A stretch of 64,000 nucleotides of DNA, from positions 4,012,001 to 4,076,000 of the forward strand of contig NZ_CP133017.1 in assembly GCF_030866765.1 (NCBI RefSeq), given 5' to 3'. This document shows, piece by piece, positions 26,245 to 34,686 of the stretch. The translations under genes and the position numbers were made by a program. Source of the stretch: Paenibacillus silvisoli (GTDB taxonomy: Bacteria > Bacillota > Bacilli > Paenibacillales > Paenibacillaceae). The notes below the pieces were generated by a model. It made no database searches. It was not told where the DNA came from and worked only from the letters and a program-made list of their open reading frames with translations. Within the stretch, counting starts at the first letter, position 1, and every line of letters begins with the position of its first letter.

Positions 26245-26733
26245 TTACCCGCACCCTCCGCTTCCGCAGCTGCAGGAGCCGCCGCTTCCGCAGCCGCCGC
26301 CCTTCGGCAGCGGATCGTTGCTCGGCACCTTGATCGTCTCCGACACCGAGCCCGCGATTTGTTTGGCAATGTCGTGCAGCAAATCATCGACCTGCTGCTC
26401 CGCAGCCTTAAACCGGCTAACGCTCTCGATCTCGCCCAATTGCCGTTCAATCGCTTCCACTTTGTCTTTCGCCGCGTGGAAGTCGGGATGAAAGCGTCCG
26501 AACCGTTCGCAATCGGCGAACTGCTCCTTCGCTTTGGCAAATTGTTTGACGAGCTGATGCACCTGCTCGTCCTGATCGACAACCGATTTCCAATATGCGT
26601 ATTCGGCCACTTCGGCCGATTGGTTGACCATATCGCCAATTTCATAGGCGCTTAAAAGCATTTGCCCCATATCAAGCGAGGAATGACTCGTCATTTCAAG
26701 CTCTGCAGGGTCTGATAATGGCATGGTTTGCAT
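26245..26733 (-). CDS. ylbF: YlbF/RicF family regulator with C-terminal Cys-Gly tail
   Basis: In B. subtilis YlbF (RicF) with YmcA and YaaT forms the Ric complex, which directs RNase Y processing of many mRNAs and affects Spo0A phosphorylation, competence and biofilm. The 162-residue protein has the helical core (LLSAYEIGDMVNQSAEVAEY, QDEQVHQLVKQFAKAKEQF) and ends GGGCGSGGSCSCGSGGCG, with four cysteines that could hold iron-sulfur clusters of the complex. The ATG at 26733 follows AAGGGG. The partner genes are outside the window. Confidence 0.88.
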   Translation of the reverse strand: MQTMPLSDPAELEMTSHSSLDMGQMLLSAYEIGDMVNQSAEVAEYAYWKSVVDQDEQVHQLVKQFAKAKEQFADCERFGRFHPDFHAAKDKVEAIERQLGEIESVSRFKAAEQQVDDLLHDIAKQIAGSVSETIKVPSNDPLPKGGGCGSGGSCSCGSGGCG

Positions 26734-26827
26734 AATATCCGCCCCTTTATGAACAATAGGCTGCCGCCTATTTCGTATCATACCATATGACGAACCGAAA
26801 AAGGTAGAGCGGACCGCTAGAATGAGC

Positions 26828-28621
26828 CTAAATACTGCCAAAATCGGCCGGCAGAACGAGCATCATTTCCTGCCACATCTCCGGTTTAAGCTCTGCGGGA
26901 CTAAAGCCGCCCTCCGACCGGAAATGGCCGACAACGCTCCAGCCTCCGTCCGCGTCTACGATGCGTTCCGGCACAAAAGGCCTTACATCGCCTTCACAGC
27001 TTAGTTTAACCGGGGTGCGCCAGCTTAACGCCTGTTCCATCAGTTCCCTTCTCGTGGAGCTGTGGTAGGCTCTAAGCTGCTTCAGCCACATGGGCGGGAC
27101 GTCGTCAATACCGGAGAATAACGCTTTAACGGGAAGCCTTTCCGTCAGCAGCTCATAGCCTTTCGCAGCGCACGCAGGCTGTTCGGCCGGCATGGGCGGC
27201 AAGCTTGCCGCGGGGTCATATCCTTGCAGAGTGACGGTCAAGCCGTCGGCGAATTCGTCCGCGATGAAGACCCGAACGGTTTCCGGCAGCTCCGCCTCGG
27301 AAGCATTCTCAAGGAAAGCAATGAGCTCCTGTCCGGAAAAGTGGCTCGTGGCGACCGGCTTCAAGCTTCTGCGGTCCAGCCGGTAGACGGCGATATGATC
27401 CGTTCGTTTGCGAGCCGTAAGCCGCTCTAACTGCCAGATGAACGCATAGCTGCAATCGCCTGGAACATAGATGTCGCCGTCCGGCGTAATTTGCGGGAGC
27501 CCGGTGCTGAAACGTTCGTCTTCATCGCCCTCCGCAGCCGAAGCCGACGTTACGGCAGGAAGCAGCCACCGAATTACCTGCCGGCCTTGTTCATCGGCCG
27601 CCGATTCCATCCATCCCAAGGCGCGAAGCAGGCTGCACCATGCCGGCAGCGTCGATATGATCGGCTTGGTGATCGCTGCTTGCGCTTGTCTAAGCGCGAG
27701 CAATTCCTCCACGTCGTCAAGCCTGAACCACTCGTAAGGCGGAAGCAGACATAAGGCTGCCGCGCCTACAGCAGCCGCCGTGCTTTTATCGCTTAACTGC
27801 TCCAACATGTAGTGAAGCAGTTCGGATTCCCTTCGCAGCAGCGGCCGATTAAGCCAGTCCTGCCAAGTTTCCTCGCGCAAGGCATAAGCATGCGAATAGG
27901 TGACTAACCAGCCTTGACTAGCCGCAATGTCGAGGAAGAGCGACAGCTGCAGCGGATACGGCGGTTCGCCCGTTTCATCGGCCGTTGAAGCGAATACCGC
28001 CTCGGCCACATCGGCAAGATGGCTGCTATGTACAAATAACTGGCTGGTACTTTTCTGAATCGTCCGTTTCGTCAGCTGCCCTTTCGCCGTCCGTTTCATG
28101 CCGCTGTTCACCATTTCCGCCATCGCATACACGCACTGCAGGCTGAATGGCGGCGTATAGCTGTCCGCCTCCGATGCGACCACTTCCCACGCCTCCACTT
28201 GCTCCGGCACAAGCATAATCGTCCCATTCTGCTCGTAATGAAGGTCCGCCATAGCTTCGTACCAAATCGGAAAAGCGTCGCTCGGGATTACGTATTGCTT
28301 TTCCCCCCAACCCTTCCGAACCGCAAACAAAATTCCCGCATCCATAAGCTGCAGGAGTCCGACGCGCAATTCCGCGCCCGCCACGCCGGGCCGGGCCGCG
28401 GCAAGCAGCTGTTCCTCGCTGAACGCAATCGGGCCGAATGCGCTAACGGCCGCTTCCAGCGCGTAGGCAGCCTCGCTGGGCAAAGCCCGCCATGCACGCT
28501 TAGCACCGCATCTGCTCATTATCTCGTCCGGCCAAGTCCCGTCAGTCCGCCAGATCGGACTTTGCGCGAACGCTTCTTTTTGACGATCCGATAAACGGGA
28601 CGCAATTTCCTCCAGCTTCAC
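26828..28621 (-). CDS. XPB-helicase-associated protein (Helicase_C_3-like domain)
   Basis: 597 residues. A winged-helix-like N-terminal half (VKLEEIASRLSDRQKEAF) and a C-terminal half with ITPDGDIYVPGDCSYAFIW followed by LERLTARKRTDHIAVYRLD, the pattern of the helicase-associated domain found beside bacterial XPB genes such as the mycobacterial pair. The start is a GTG at 28621 overlapping the XPB stop (GTGA) with GGAGG 7 nt upstream, so the two proteins are coupled and probably form a complex. No ATPase or nuclease motif was seen. Function in repair is inferred from the partner. Confidence 0.8.
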   Translation of the reverse strand: MKLEEIASRLSDRQKEAFAQSPIWRTDGTWPDEIMSRCGAKRAWRALPSEAAYALEAAVSAFGPIAFSEEQLLAAARPGVAGAELRVGLLQLMDAGILFAVRKGWGEKQYVIPSDAFPIWYEAMADLHYEQNGTIMLVPEQVEAWEVVASEADSYTPPFSLQCVYAMAEMVNSGMKRTAKGQLTKRTIQKSTSQLFVHSSHLADVAEAVFASTADETGEPPYPLQLSLFLDIAASQGWLVTYSHAYALREETWQDWLNRPLLRRESELLHYMLEQLSDKSTAAAVGAAALCLLPPYEWFRLDDVEELLALRQAQAAITKPIISTLPAWCSLLRALGWMESAADEQGRQVIRWLLPAVTSASAAEGDEDERFSTGLPQITPDGDIYVPGDCSYAFIWQLERLTARKRTDHIAVYRLDRRSLKPVATSHFSGQELIAFLENASEAELPETVRVFIADEFADGLTVTLQGYDPAASLPPMPAEQPACAAKGYELLTERLPVKALFSGIDDVPPMWLKQLRAYHSSTRRELMEQALSWRTPVKLSCEGDVRPFVPERIVDADGGWSVVGHFRSEGGFSPAELKPEMWQEMMLVLPADFGSI

Positions 28622-30351
28622 TGGACCGCCTCCCTCAGGCCGTCCGCATCCTCTTCCAACAGGGACGCCTCCATCTCGGACCATTCCCTCAGCTCATACT
28701 GGTAGCCCTGCTCAAGCAGAAAAAGTTGCCGCCTGCTCGCATAATCCGTCTCCCGCGTTCCTTGGGACACCAGCGTATAGAACCAGGCCTGGTTATCGCC
28801 GGATTTGGGACGCAAAATGCGGCCGATCCGCTGCGCTTCCTCTTGACGAGAGCCGTAGCTGCCGGACACTTGGATAGCCACTGCGGCATCCGGCAAGTCG
28901 ACCGCGAAATTCGCCACCTTCGAGACGACAAGCACCGGAATCCGCCCGGCTTTGAAATCGTCGTACAAGCGAGCCCGCTCGTCATGCGGCAGCTCGCCCG
29001 TCAGTACGGGAGCACCCAGCTCTTCGGCGAGTCGGTGCAGCTGGGTCAAATACTGGCCGATGACAAGCGCCGGTTTCCCTTCATGCACTTGCAGCAAGCG
29101 GCGCACGACGCCGATTTTGGCCGAATTTTCGCCTGCGATCCGCACCTTCGACTTCTCTTCAGCCGCCACATAGCTTTCCAGCTCCTCGTGCGCGAGCGGC
29201 AGCCGGATTTCGGTGCAGGAAAGCGAGGCGATCCAGCTTCTCGACTCCAGCGTCTTCCATGGCAGATCGAATCGCTTCGGACCGATCAGGGAGAACACGT
29301 CCTCCTCGCGTCCGTCCTCGCGGACGAGCGTTGCGGTCAAACCGAGCCGTCTTGTCGCCTGCAAATCGGCCGTCATCCGAAACACCGGCGCCGGGAGCAA
29401 ATGAACCTCGTCATAGATGATCAGCCCCCAGTTCCGTTGGCCGAATATGCGCATATTGCCGTATTCGTCCCCTTTCTGCCGACGGTTCGTCAAGATCTGA
29501 TACGTCGCGATCGTGACCGGACGGACTTCTTTCGCGGAAGACGCGTACGTACCGATCTGCTCTTCGGATAACGTCGTTTTATCCAGCAGCTCCGCCTTCC
29601 ATTGATGGACCGACGTAACGTTCGACGTCAAAATCAACGTATCGCAGCGCAGTCTAGCCAGCGCCGCGAGTCCGATGATCGTTTTGCCGGCGCCGCAAGG
29701 CAGCACGAGTACGCCGCTACCGCCATCCGCCTGGCCTTCGCGATAGAACAAATTTACCGCGCGTTCTTGATAGTCGCGCAGCTGAAACTGCCTGCCGCTC
29801 ACGCTCTTCTCTCTCATCTCGACGTCCAGCGCCTCGCCGTGCCGGTATCCGGCCAAATCCAGCACCGGATAGCCCATGCGGATCAGCTCTTGCTTCAGCA
29901 GGCCTCGCGCTTCGGGCCGCACGGATCGCTTCTCGCTCTGCGGAGCCTCGGCAGGATGCAGAAACCCGCCGATCGTCTTATTCGCGCCCAGCGTGGCGAG
30001 CAGCTCTTCTTCGCCCAGCAGCAGCAGCCTGCCGTCCTCGGTTTGCTGGAGCATGAGCTTGCCGTAGCGGTCCGCCAGCTTGCGGATGCCGCTTGACACC
30101 GGCAGCGGAATTTCGTAGCAGCTGTAAGCCGCCAGCACGCGCAGCATATCCTGAGGCGTCATGCCAAGCGATGCCGCATGCCAAAGCGACATCGGCGATA
30201 TCCGGTATGTATGCAGATGGCCAGGCCTCTTCACGAGATCGGCAAACCGGCACAGCTGCTCACGCGCCGCTTCCGCATCCTGATGGCGTTCATCAAGAAG
30301 CACCGTAAAATCCGCCTGCACGCAGAGCGGCCGATTTTCGCGTTTAAACAT
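28618..30351 (-). CDS. XPB/Rad25-type superfamily 2 DNA helicase
   Basis: 577 residues. N-terminal XPB damage-recognition-like region (residues 1-180), then SF2 motor: Q-like region RDYQERAVNLF, Walker A LPCGAGKTIIGL, DEVH box IIYDEVHLLP, motif III GLTATLVREDGREED, and lobe 2 with PVLVVSKVANFAVDLPDA and QRIGRILRPK (arginine fingers). The ATG at 30351 has AAGGAG 8 nt upstream. Archaeal and eukaryotic XPB open DNA at lesions or promoters; bacterial XPB is a 3'-5' helicase of less certain role. It is coupled to the associated protein downstream. Confidence 0.93.
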   Translation of the reverse strand: MFKRENRPLCVQADFTVLLDERHQDAEAAREQLCRFADLVKRPGHLHTYRISPMSLWHAASLGMTPQDMLRVLAAYSCYEIPLPVSSGIRKLADRYGKLMLQQTEDGRLLLLGEEELLATLGANKTIGGFLHPAEAPQSEKRSVRPEARGLLKQELIRMGYPVLDLAGYRHGEALDVEMREKSVSGRQFQLRDYQERAVNLFYREGQADGGSGVLVLPCGAGKTIIGLAALARLRCDTLILTSNVTSVHQWKAELLDKTTLSEEQIGTYASSAKEVRPVTIATYQILTNRRQKGDEYGNMRIFGQRNWGLIIYDEVHLLPAPVFRMTADLQATRRLGLTATLVREDGREEDVFSLIGPKRFDLPWKTLESRSWIASLSCTEIRLPLAHEELESYVAAEEKSKVRIAGENSAKIGVVRRLLQVHEGKPALVIGQYLTQLHRLAEELGAPVLTGELPHDERARLYDDFKAGRIPVLVVSKVANFAVDLPDAAVAIQVSGSYGSRQEEAQRIGRILRPKSGDNQAWFYTLVSQGTRETDYASRRQLFLLEQGYQYELREWSEMEASLLEEDADGLREAVQ

Positions 30352-30442
30352 TCGATCAACTCCTTGACTCGCTAAAATTGCATGCACTTCGCCTAATGTA
30401 TCATCTTGTCAGTATGAAAATATCCAGCCGCTTTTATGCATG

Positions 30443-30482
30443 AAAAAAGAAGCGATCCGGCCATTTCGGCCAAACCGCTTCT
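30443..30482 (-). terminator. Terminator of the CBS-domain gene
   Basis: On the minus strand GAAGCG...GGCC / GGCC...CGCTTC hairpin followed by a run of six T. Confidence 0.8.
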
Positions 30483-30486
30483 CTTA

Positions 30487-30936
30487 TTAGTGAACCATCG
30501 ATTGCTGATCGCCGCTTGCCGTCTGCTGCGAAATGCTGCTCAGCGCATCTCCCGCTTCATTCACGAAAATTTCTCTGACCGCCATGTCGCCGATCGCGAC
30601 GATGCCGACCAGATTTCCGTTCTCCACAACCGGTAGACGCCGAATTTGATGAGCCGCCATCGTCTGGGCTGCCTCATCGACTGACGTGCTGCCTTCAATC
30701 GTCACGATATCGGTCGTGATCACTTCCGACACCGCCGTCGATCCGGAATGCTTCTCCGCGTAACCGCGAACGACTAAGTCGCGGTCCGTCACGATTCCGA
30801 TCAGTTTCTTCCCGTCTACAATCGGCACGAACCCGATGTTATGCTCCTTCATCAATACCGCCAGCTCGTATACGTTATCCAGCAGCGTTGCCGTTACACA
30901 GTCGGTTGACATAATATCCTTCACTTGTCGCGTCAC
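30487..30936 (-). CDS. CBS-domain pair protein
   Basis: 149 residues consisting of two CBS repeats (VKDIMSTDCVTATLLDNVYE ... IVTDRDLVVRGY and VSEVITTDIVTIEGS ... IVAIGDMAVREI), a module that binds adenosine nucleotides or c-di-AMP-like ligands. There is no other domain. Start uncertain: I use the GTG at 30936 because AAGGAGG lies 11 nt upstream and an ATG at 30966 is upstream of that site. It resembles CBS stress proteins rather than AcuB, which carries an additional ACT domain. Role unknown. Confidence 0.85.
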   Translation of the reverse strand: MTRQVKDIMSTDCVTATLLDNVYELAVLMKEHNIGFVPIVDGKKLIGIVTDRDLVVRGYAEKHSGSTAVSEVITTDIVTIEGSTSVDEAAQTMAAHQIRRLPVVENGNLVGIVAIGDMAVREIFVNEAGDALSSISQQTASGDQQSMVH

Positions 30937-31023
30937 GTTTGTCGTACCCTCCTTGATGAATCGCACGCATGCGTTAGCGTGTATGCACGGACTTCATCAA
31001 TAGGGTTGCCCGTAACGCGTTTT

Positions 31024-32244
31024 TTATGAATGCGACGCTTCTTCTGACGACGCTTCCGCCGCTTCCTCGGCGTAATCTTCCGCCATCGCGATCATAAGCT
31101 TCGCCGCCTTCAGCATAGCGCGTTCGTCGAGATCAAACCGCGGATGGTGATGCGGATATACGGCGCCGCATGCTTCGTTGCCTGCGCCTACGAACATAAA
31201 GCAGCCGGGCACTTGCCGCAAGTAGTACGAGAAATCTTCTCCGGCCATAATGAGCGTCGATTGCTGCGCGCCTTCCGTCCCGAATTCCTCCGGCGCCACT
31301 TTGAAAAATCTCGCCGCTTCCTTGGCATCGTTTACAACCGGAGGATAGCCGTCGCGGTACTCCAGCGTTGCCGTTGCGCCATATAAGGCAGCCGTTTGCG
31401 TCACGATCGCATTCAATCGGTCCTTGATAAAGCTTCGAACCTCCTCCGTGAAGGAGCGAACGGTTCCGGTCATTTTGCAGCGCTCCGCGATGACGTTAGC
31501 CGTCGATCCGGCATGGATCGAGCCGATCGACACGACTGCGGGATCCAGCGGATTCACATTCCGGCTGACGATCGATTGAATCGCCTGCACGATGGCCGAG
31601 CCGACCACAACGGCGTCGACCGTTTCATGCGGCAACCCGCCGTGTCCGCCTTTGCCTTGAACGTCGATATAAATTTCATCCGGCGCAGCCATGAACGGCC
31701 CCGGTCTCGTTGCCGCCGTCCCATAGGGCAGCGGTGACCAGAGATGAACGCCGTAGATCGCGTCTACGCCATCCAGCGCGCCGCCAGCGATCATGCCGAG
31801 CGCGCCGCCAGGGCACACTTCCTCCGCAGGCTGGAACAGCAGTCTCCGCTCGCCCGCAAAATGCGCTTTATTTTCGGTATAAAAGCCTGCGATGGCAAGC
31901 ATCGTCGATGTATGTGCATCATGGCCGCAGGCATGCATGACGCCCGGCACCTTCGAAGCATATTCCGTCGTTTTCTCGTCTTGAATCGGCAGTGCATCGA
32001 AATCAGTGCGCAGCGCGATGACCGGACCGGGCTTCTCGCCGCGGATCGTCGCGATCAAGCCATAGCCTCCGCCGATCCCCGTCTTCACTTCGCAGCCCAT
32101 TTCCTCCAGCCGCTCGGTTATCCAGCGCGACGTTTCTTTCTCGTGGAAAGACAACTCCGGATGCTGATGCATATATCGGCGCCACTGCACCATATTCGGA
32201 TAGACAGTTTGCAGCTGTGCTTCCATCTTGCTTGTTACCTTCAC
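31024..32244 (-). CDS. M20-family metallopeptidase / N-acyl-amino-acid amidohydrolase
   Basis: 406-residue dinuclear zinc hydrolase of the hippurate hydrolase/IAA-amino-acid hydrolase branch. Metal ligands in MHACGHDAHTST, PAEEVCPGGALGMI and the C-terminal PHHHPRFDLDE; the lid/dimerisation domain has GKGGHGGLPHETVDA. GTG start at 32244 behind AGGGGG. A Glu/Ala/Ser-rich C-terminal tail (EEAAEASSEEASHS) extends beyond the usual end. The acyl-amino acid substrate cannot be told from sequence. Confidence 0.88.
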   Translation of the reverse strand: MKVTSKMEAQLQTVYPNMVQWRRYMHQHPELSFHEKETSRWITERLEEMGCEVKTGIGGGYGLIATIRGEKPGPVIALRTDFDALPIQDEKTTEYASKVPGVMHACGHDAHTSTMLAIAGFYTENKAHFAGERRLLFQPAEEVCPGGALGMIAGGALDGVDAIYGVHLWSPLPYGTAATRPGPFMAAPDEIYIDVQGKGGHGGLPHETVDAVVVGSAIVQAIQSIVSRNVNPLDPAVVSIGSIHAGSTANVIAERCKMTGTVRSFTEEVRSFIKDRLNAIVTQTAALYGATATLEYRDGYPPVVNDAKEAARFFKVAPEEFGTEGAQQSTLIMAGEDFSYYLRQVPGCFMFVGAGNEACGAVYPHHHPRFDLDERAMLKAAKLMIAMAEDYAEEAAEASSEEASHS

Positions 32245-32388
32245 GCTTACAAACCCCCTCGTTCACCATTGACTTACCCCCTATTGTACCAGAATGATAG
32301 AGCGTACCGAAACTCGGTTTGCATGAAAAGTACGAACATTTTTCGTAAATATGTCACTTTTGGCGCCTTGCGCCCGCGGGACTTAGGC

Positions 32389-32417
32389 TTGCGCTGTTTC
32401 ATGAAAAATACTATCAT
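32389..32417 (+). promoter_or_regulatory. Candidate promoter of the yugN-like/ftsW unit
   Basis: TTGCGC (32389-32394) and TATCAT (32412-32417) separated by 17 bp, 45 bp before the first gene. Confidence 0.5.
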
Positions 32418-32461
32418 GAATAAGAAGAAAACCTGTTCTGAAGCTTGAAGGAGGATCACCG

Positions 32462-32806
32462 ATGATTATTGAGAATACGGGCCTGAACGGCATGAGTAGC
32501 GAACTTGCGCATCTCGACGAGTCGGCGGAGAAGCTTGGCTTCGTTCGCTGGCAATGGGAATATTACCGCGCTACATACGATCTGAAGCTGGAAGACCGCA
32601 CGAACCGTGAAGATTACTTCCTGCGCTTCAATGTCCGCGCAATTGAAGGCAAGCTGGAGTCCTCTCACGCTGTCCTGCAAGTGGAATCCGTATATATCGG
32701 ACGTGCTACGTTCCCGCACGGTCTGGACTACGATTCGCCGATTCCGCAGCCGATCTTGAATACGGCAACCCAACGTCTGCAAGAATTGAAGAAATTGCTT
32801 GCCTAA
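32462..32806 (+). CDS. YugN-like family protein
   Basis: 114-residue cytoplasmic protein of unknown role, matching the YugN-like family by its start MIIENTGLNGMSSELAHLDE, the EKLGFVRWQWEYYRATYD core and the closing PHGLDYDSPIPQ. AAGGAGG lies 8 nt before the ATG. It is 6 bp upstream of ftsW and likely co-transcribed. Confidence 0.82.
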   Translation: MIIENTGLNGMSSELAHLDESAEKLGFVRWQWEYYRATYDLKLEDRTNREDYFLRFNVRAIEGKLESSHAVLQVESVYIGRATFPHGLDYDSPIPQPILNTATQRLQELKKLLA

Positions 32807-32812
32807 TCGGCT

Positions 32813-34012
32813 ATGAAGCCACAAACGACGAAATCAAAGACAACCGGCCTGCGCGGCAGGCCGGATTTCTTACTCTTGGTGCTCACCCTGCTGCTGGTCG
32901 GATTCGGACTTGTCATGGTGTTCAGCGCAAGCTCCAACACGGCCGTTATTTCGAAGGAAGCCAATTTCGACGCGTTGTTCTTTACGAAGCGCCAGCTGAT
33001 GTGGGCCGTACTCGGTACGATCTCGATGTTCGTGGTTATGAACATACCCTATACCGTGTTTAAAAAAGGCTTCATCCTCTACTTTATCCCCGTCATGATT
33101 ACGCTCATTCTCGTCCCTTTCTTAGGCAAGGAGTTAAACGGCGCCCAGAGCTGGCTCTATATCGGGCCGATCGGCATTCAACCGACCGAGTTCGCGAAGC
33201 TGGCCATGATTCTTTATTTAGGCTCCCTGATCGCGAAGAAGGGCGAGAAATTTAGAGATTTCAGAAAAGGGCTTGTCCCGGTATACATTATCGTCTTCTT
33301 GTTCTGTTTAATCATTATGATGCAGCCCGACTTAGGCGCGTGTATCGTGCTCTCTTCTTGCGCGCTCATTATTATCGTAGCCGGCGGCGCTAACCTGAAG
33401 CAGCTGCTTCTGTCAGGCATCATAATCAGCTTAGCCGTCTCAGCGGTCGTAAGCATCTCAATCATGAGCAAACCTGACGATTGGCAGTACAGGATCAATC
33501 GCTTTACCGCCTTTATGGATCCGACTTCGGATGAACAGAACAGCACCTACCACTTATCGCGCTCGCTGCAAGCGCTCGGTCACGGCGGCATTACAGGCGC
33601 TGGTTTCGGTCACAGCGTGCAGAAGCTCAAATATCTGCCTTATCCGTACTCCGACTTTATTTTCTCGATTATCGGCGAAGAATTCGGATTTATCGGCAGC
33701 ATGCTCTTCCTGCTCTTCTATCTGTTTTTCCTATGGCGAGGACTTGTCATCGCGGTCCGATGTCCCGACAGTTACGGCACGATCGTCGGCGTCGGCATCG
33801 TTGGCTTGATCGCCGTTCAGACGCTCGTCAACATCGGCGGCGTAACCGGAGCCATTCCGATTACGGGCGTAACGCTTCCGTTCATCAGCCACGGCGGCTC
33901 GTCTCTGATCGTATCGATGCTCTGCATGGGCATTCTGCTCAGCATCTCGCGCGAGTATAATCGGCCGGACAAGCCTGTTGCCCCGCAGCAGCAACGCCGT
34001 ACGCATAATTAA
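32813..34012 (+). CDS. ftsW: SEDS peptidoglycan glycosyltransferase FtsW/RodA
   Basis: Polytopic membrane enzyme that polymerises lipid II at the septum (FtsW) or side wall (RodA). 399 residues, about ten helices, with SEDS landmarks: VMVFSAS, NGAQSWLYIGPIGIQPTEF (substrate loop), QPDLGA (catalytic Asp region), QALGHGGITGAGFGHS, DFIFSIIGEEFGFIG and the final LPFISHGGSSL. FtsW is preferred over RodA because of the Bacillus neighbourhood with ylaN nearby. The usual PBP2b-type partner is not adjacent. Confidence 0.88.
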   Translation: MKPQTTKSKTTGLRGRPDFLLLVLTLLLVGFGLVMVFSASSNTAVISKEANFDALFFTKRQLMWAVLGTISMFVVMNIPYTVFKKGFILYFIPVMITLILVPFLGKELNGAQSWLYIGPIGIQPTEFAKLAMILYLGSLIAKKGEKFRDFRKGLVPVYIIVFLFCLIIMMQPDLGACIVLSSCALIIIVAGGANLKQLLLSGIIISLAVSAVVSISIMSKPDDWQYRINRFTAFMDPTSDEQNSTYHLSRSLQALGHGGITGAGFGHSVQKLKYLPYPYSDFIFSIIGEEFGFIGSMLFLLFYLFFLWRGLVIAVRCPDSYGTIVGVGIVGLIAVQTLVNIGGVTGAIPITGVTLPFISHGGSSLIVSMLCMGILLSISREYNRPDKPVAPQQQRRTHN

Positions 34013-34042
34013 AAGGCATGCTCCCATTGGGAGCATGCCTTT
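34012..34042. terminator. Terminator after ftsW, also usable by the Asp23 gene
   Basis: Perfect 14-bp stem AAAGGCATGCTCCC (34012-34025) and GGGAGCATGCCTTT (34029-34042), loop ATT, T-rich on the + side. Confidence 0.88.
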
Positions 34043-34057
34043 CTTTCTGGCCCGTTC

Positions 34058-34435
34058 TTATTTCAGTCTTGCGATTTCTTCGACATCGTCTTCCTTGAAG
34101 GCGACGCCTTCGACCTTAATGTTGACTTCCACAACATGAAGGCCTGTCATGTTCGAGACCGTCTCGCGAACATTTTCTTGAAGCTGGCGGCACACCTCTT
34201 GAATCGGAATGCCATACTTCACGATGATGCGCAAATCGATGGCCGCTTCGAGCTGACCCACTTCGACCGATACGCCTCTTTGCGCGTTTTTGCCGCTGAG
34301 CCGTTTGGCAAGCCCTTCCGAGATGCCTCCCGACATTGCTGCGATTCCTGGCGTTTCAAGTGCAGCCAATCCCGCGATGGTGGCGACTACGTCGTCTGAA
34401 ATACGGATGATGCCTGTTTGAAGTTCCTCTGTCAT
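34058..34435 (-). CDS. Asp23/Gls24 family envelope stress protein
   Basis: 125 residues of the alkaline-shock/Gls24 family (ISDDVVATIAGLAALETPGI, VSVEVGQLEAAIDLRIIVKY, GLHVVEVNIKVEGV). Members associate with the membrane and respond to envelope stress. The ATG at 34435 has AAGGAG 8 nt upstream. It is a single gene convergent with ftsW. The specific paralogue (YloU, YqhY or other) cannot be assigned from context. Confidence 0.88.
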   Translation of the reverse strand: MTEELQTGIIRISDDVVATIAGLAALETPGIAAMSGGISEGLAKRLSGKNAQRGVSVEVGQLEAAIDLRIIVKYGIPIQEVCRQLQENVRETVSNMTGLHVVEVNIKVEGVAFKEDDVEEIARLK

Positions 34436-34686
34436 GCCACTCACTCCTTGTTCACCTTATGTTTCCATTGTAATGGTTTGGCAGATATGAAGCAAGGCAT
34501 AACCGAATAAGCCCGTCATGTTTCCGGCGCTCATGCATAGTAACGATTCATTACGACAATAGATAACAAGATGACTTCGTATGAAGTTATCGCAACCGCC
34601 GTTTCCAACGTTTACACATCCGGCATTTTCAGCTATAGTGTTAACAGATTTCCAAATTTCCACAATCAGATCGAGGTGCCAAGACG
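34436..34686. other. Divergent intergenic region between asp23-like gene and cax
   Basis: About 250 bp holding the promoters of both divergent genes. No ORF or RNA gene was recognised. An AT-rich sequence around 34630-34660 is the likely cax promoter, not resolved further. Confidence 0.5.

Noticed and set aside
25953-26645. A 230-residue protein spanning ylbG and part of ylbF
   Set aside because: Only the last 87 residues are YlbG; the upstream part is a shifted reading of ylbF, and a clear ribosome binding site lies at the internal ATG.
30487-30936. AcuB, to complete the acuA/acuC set
   Set aside because: It has only the CBS pair and no C-terminal ACT domain, and is 20 kb away from acuA in a different context.
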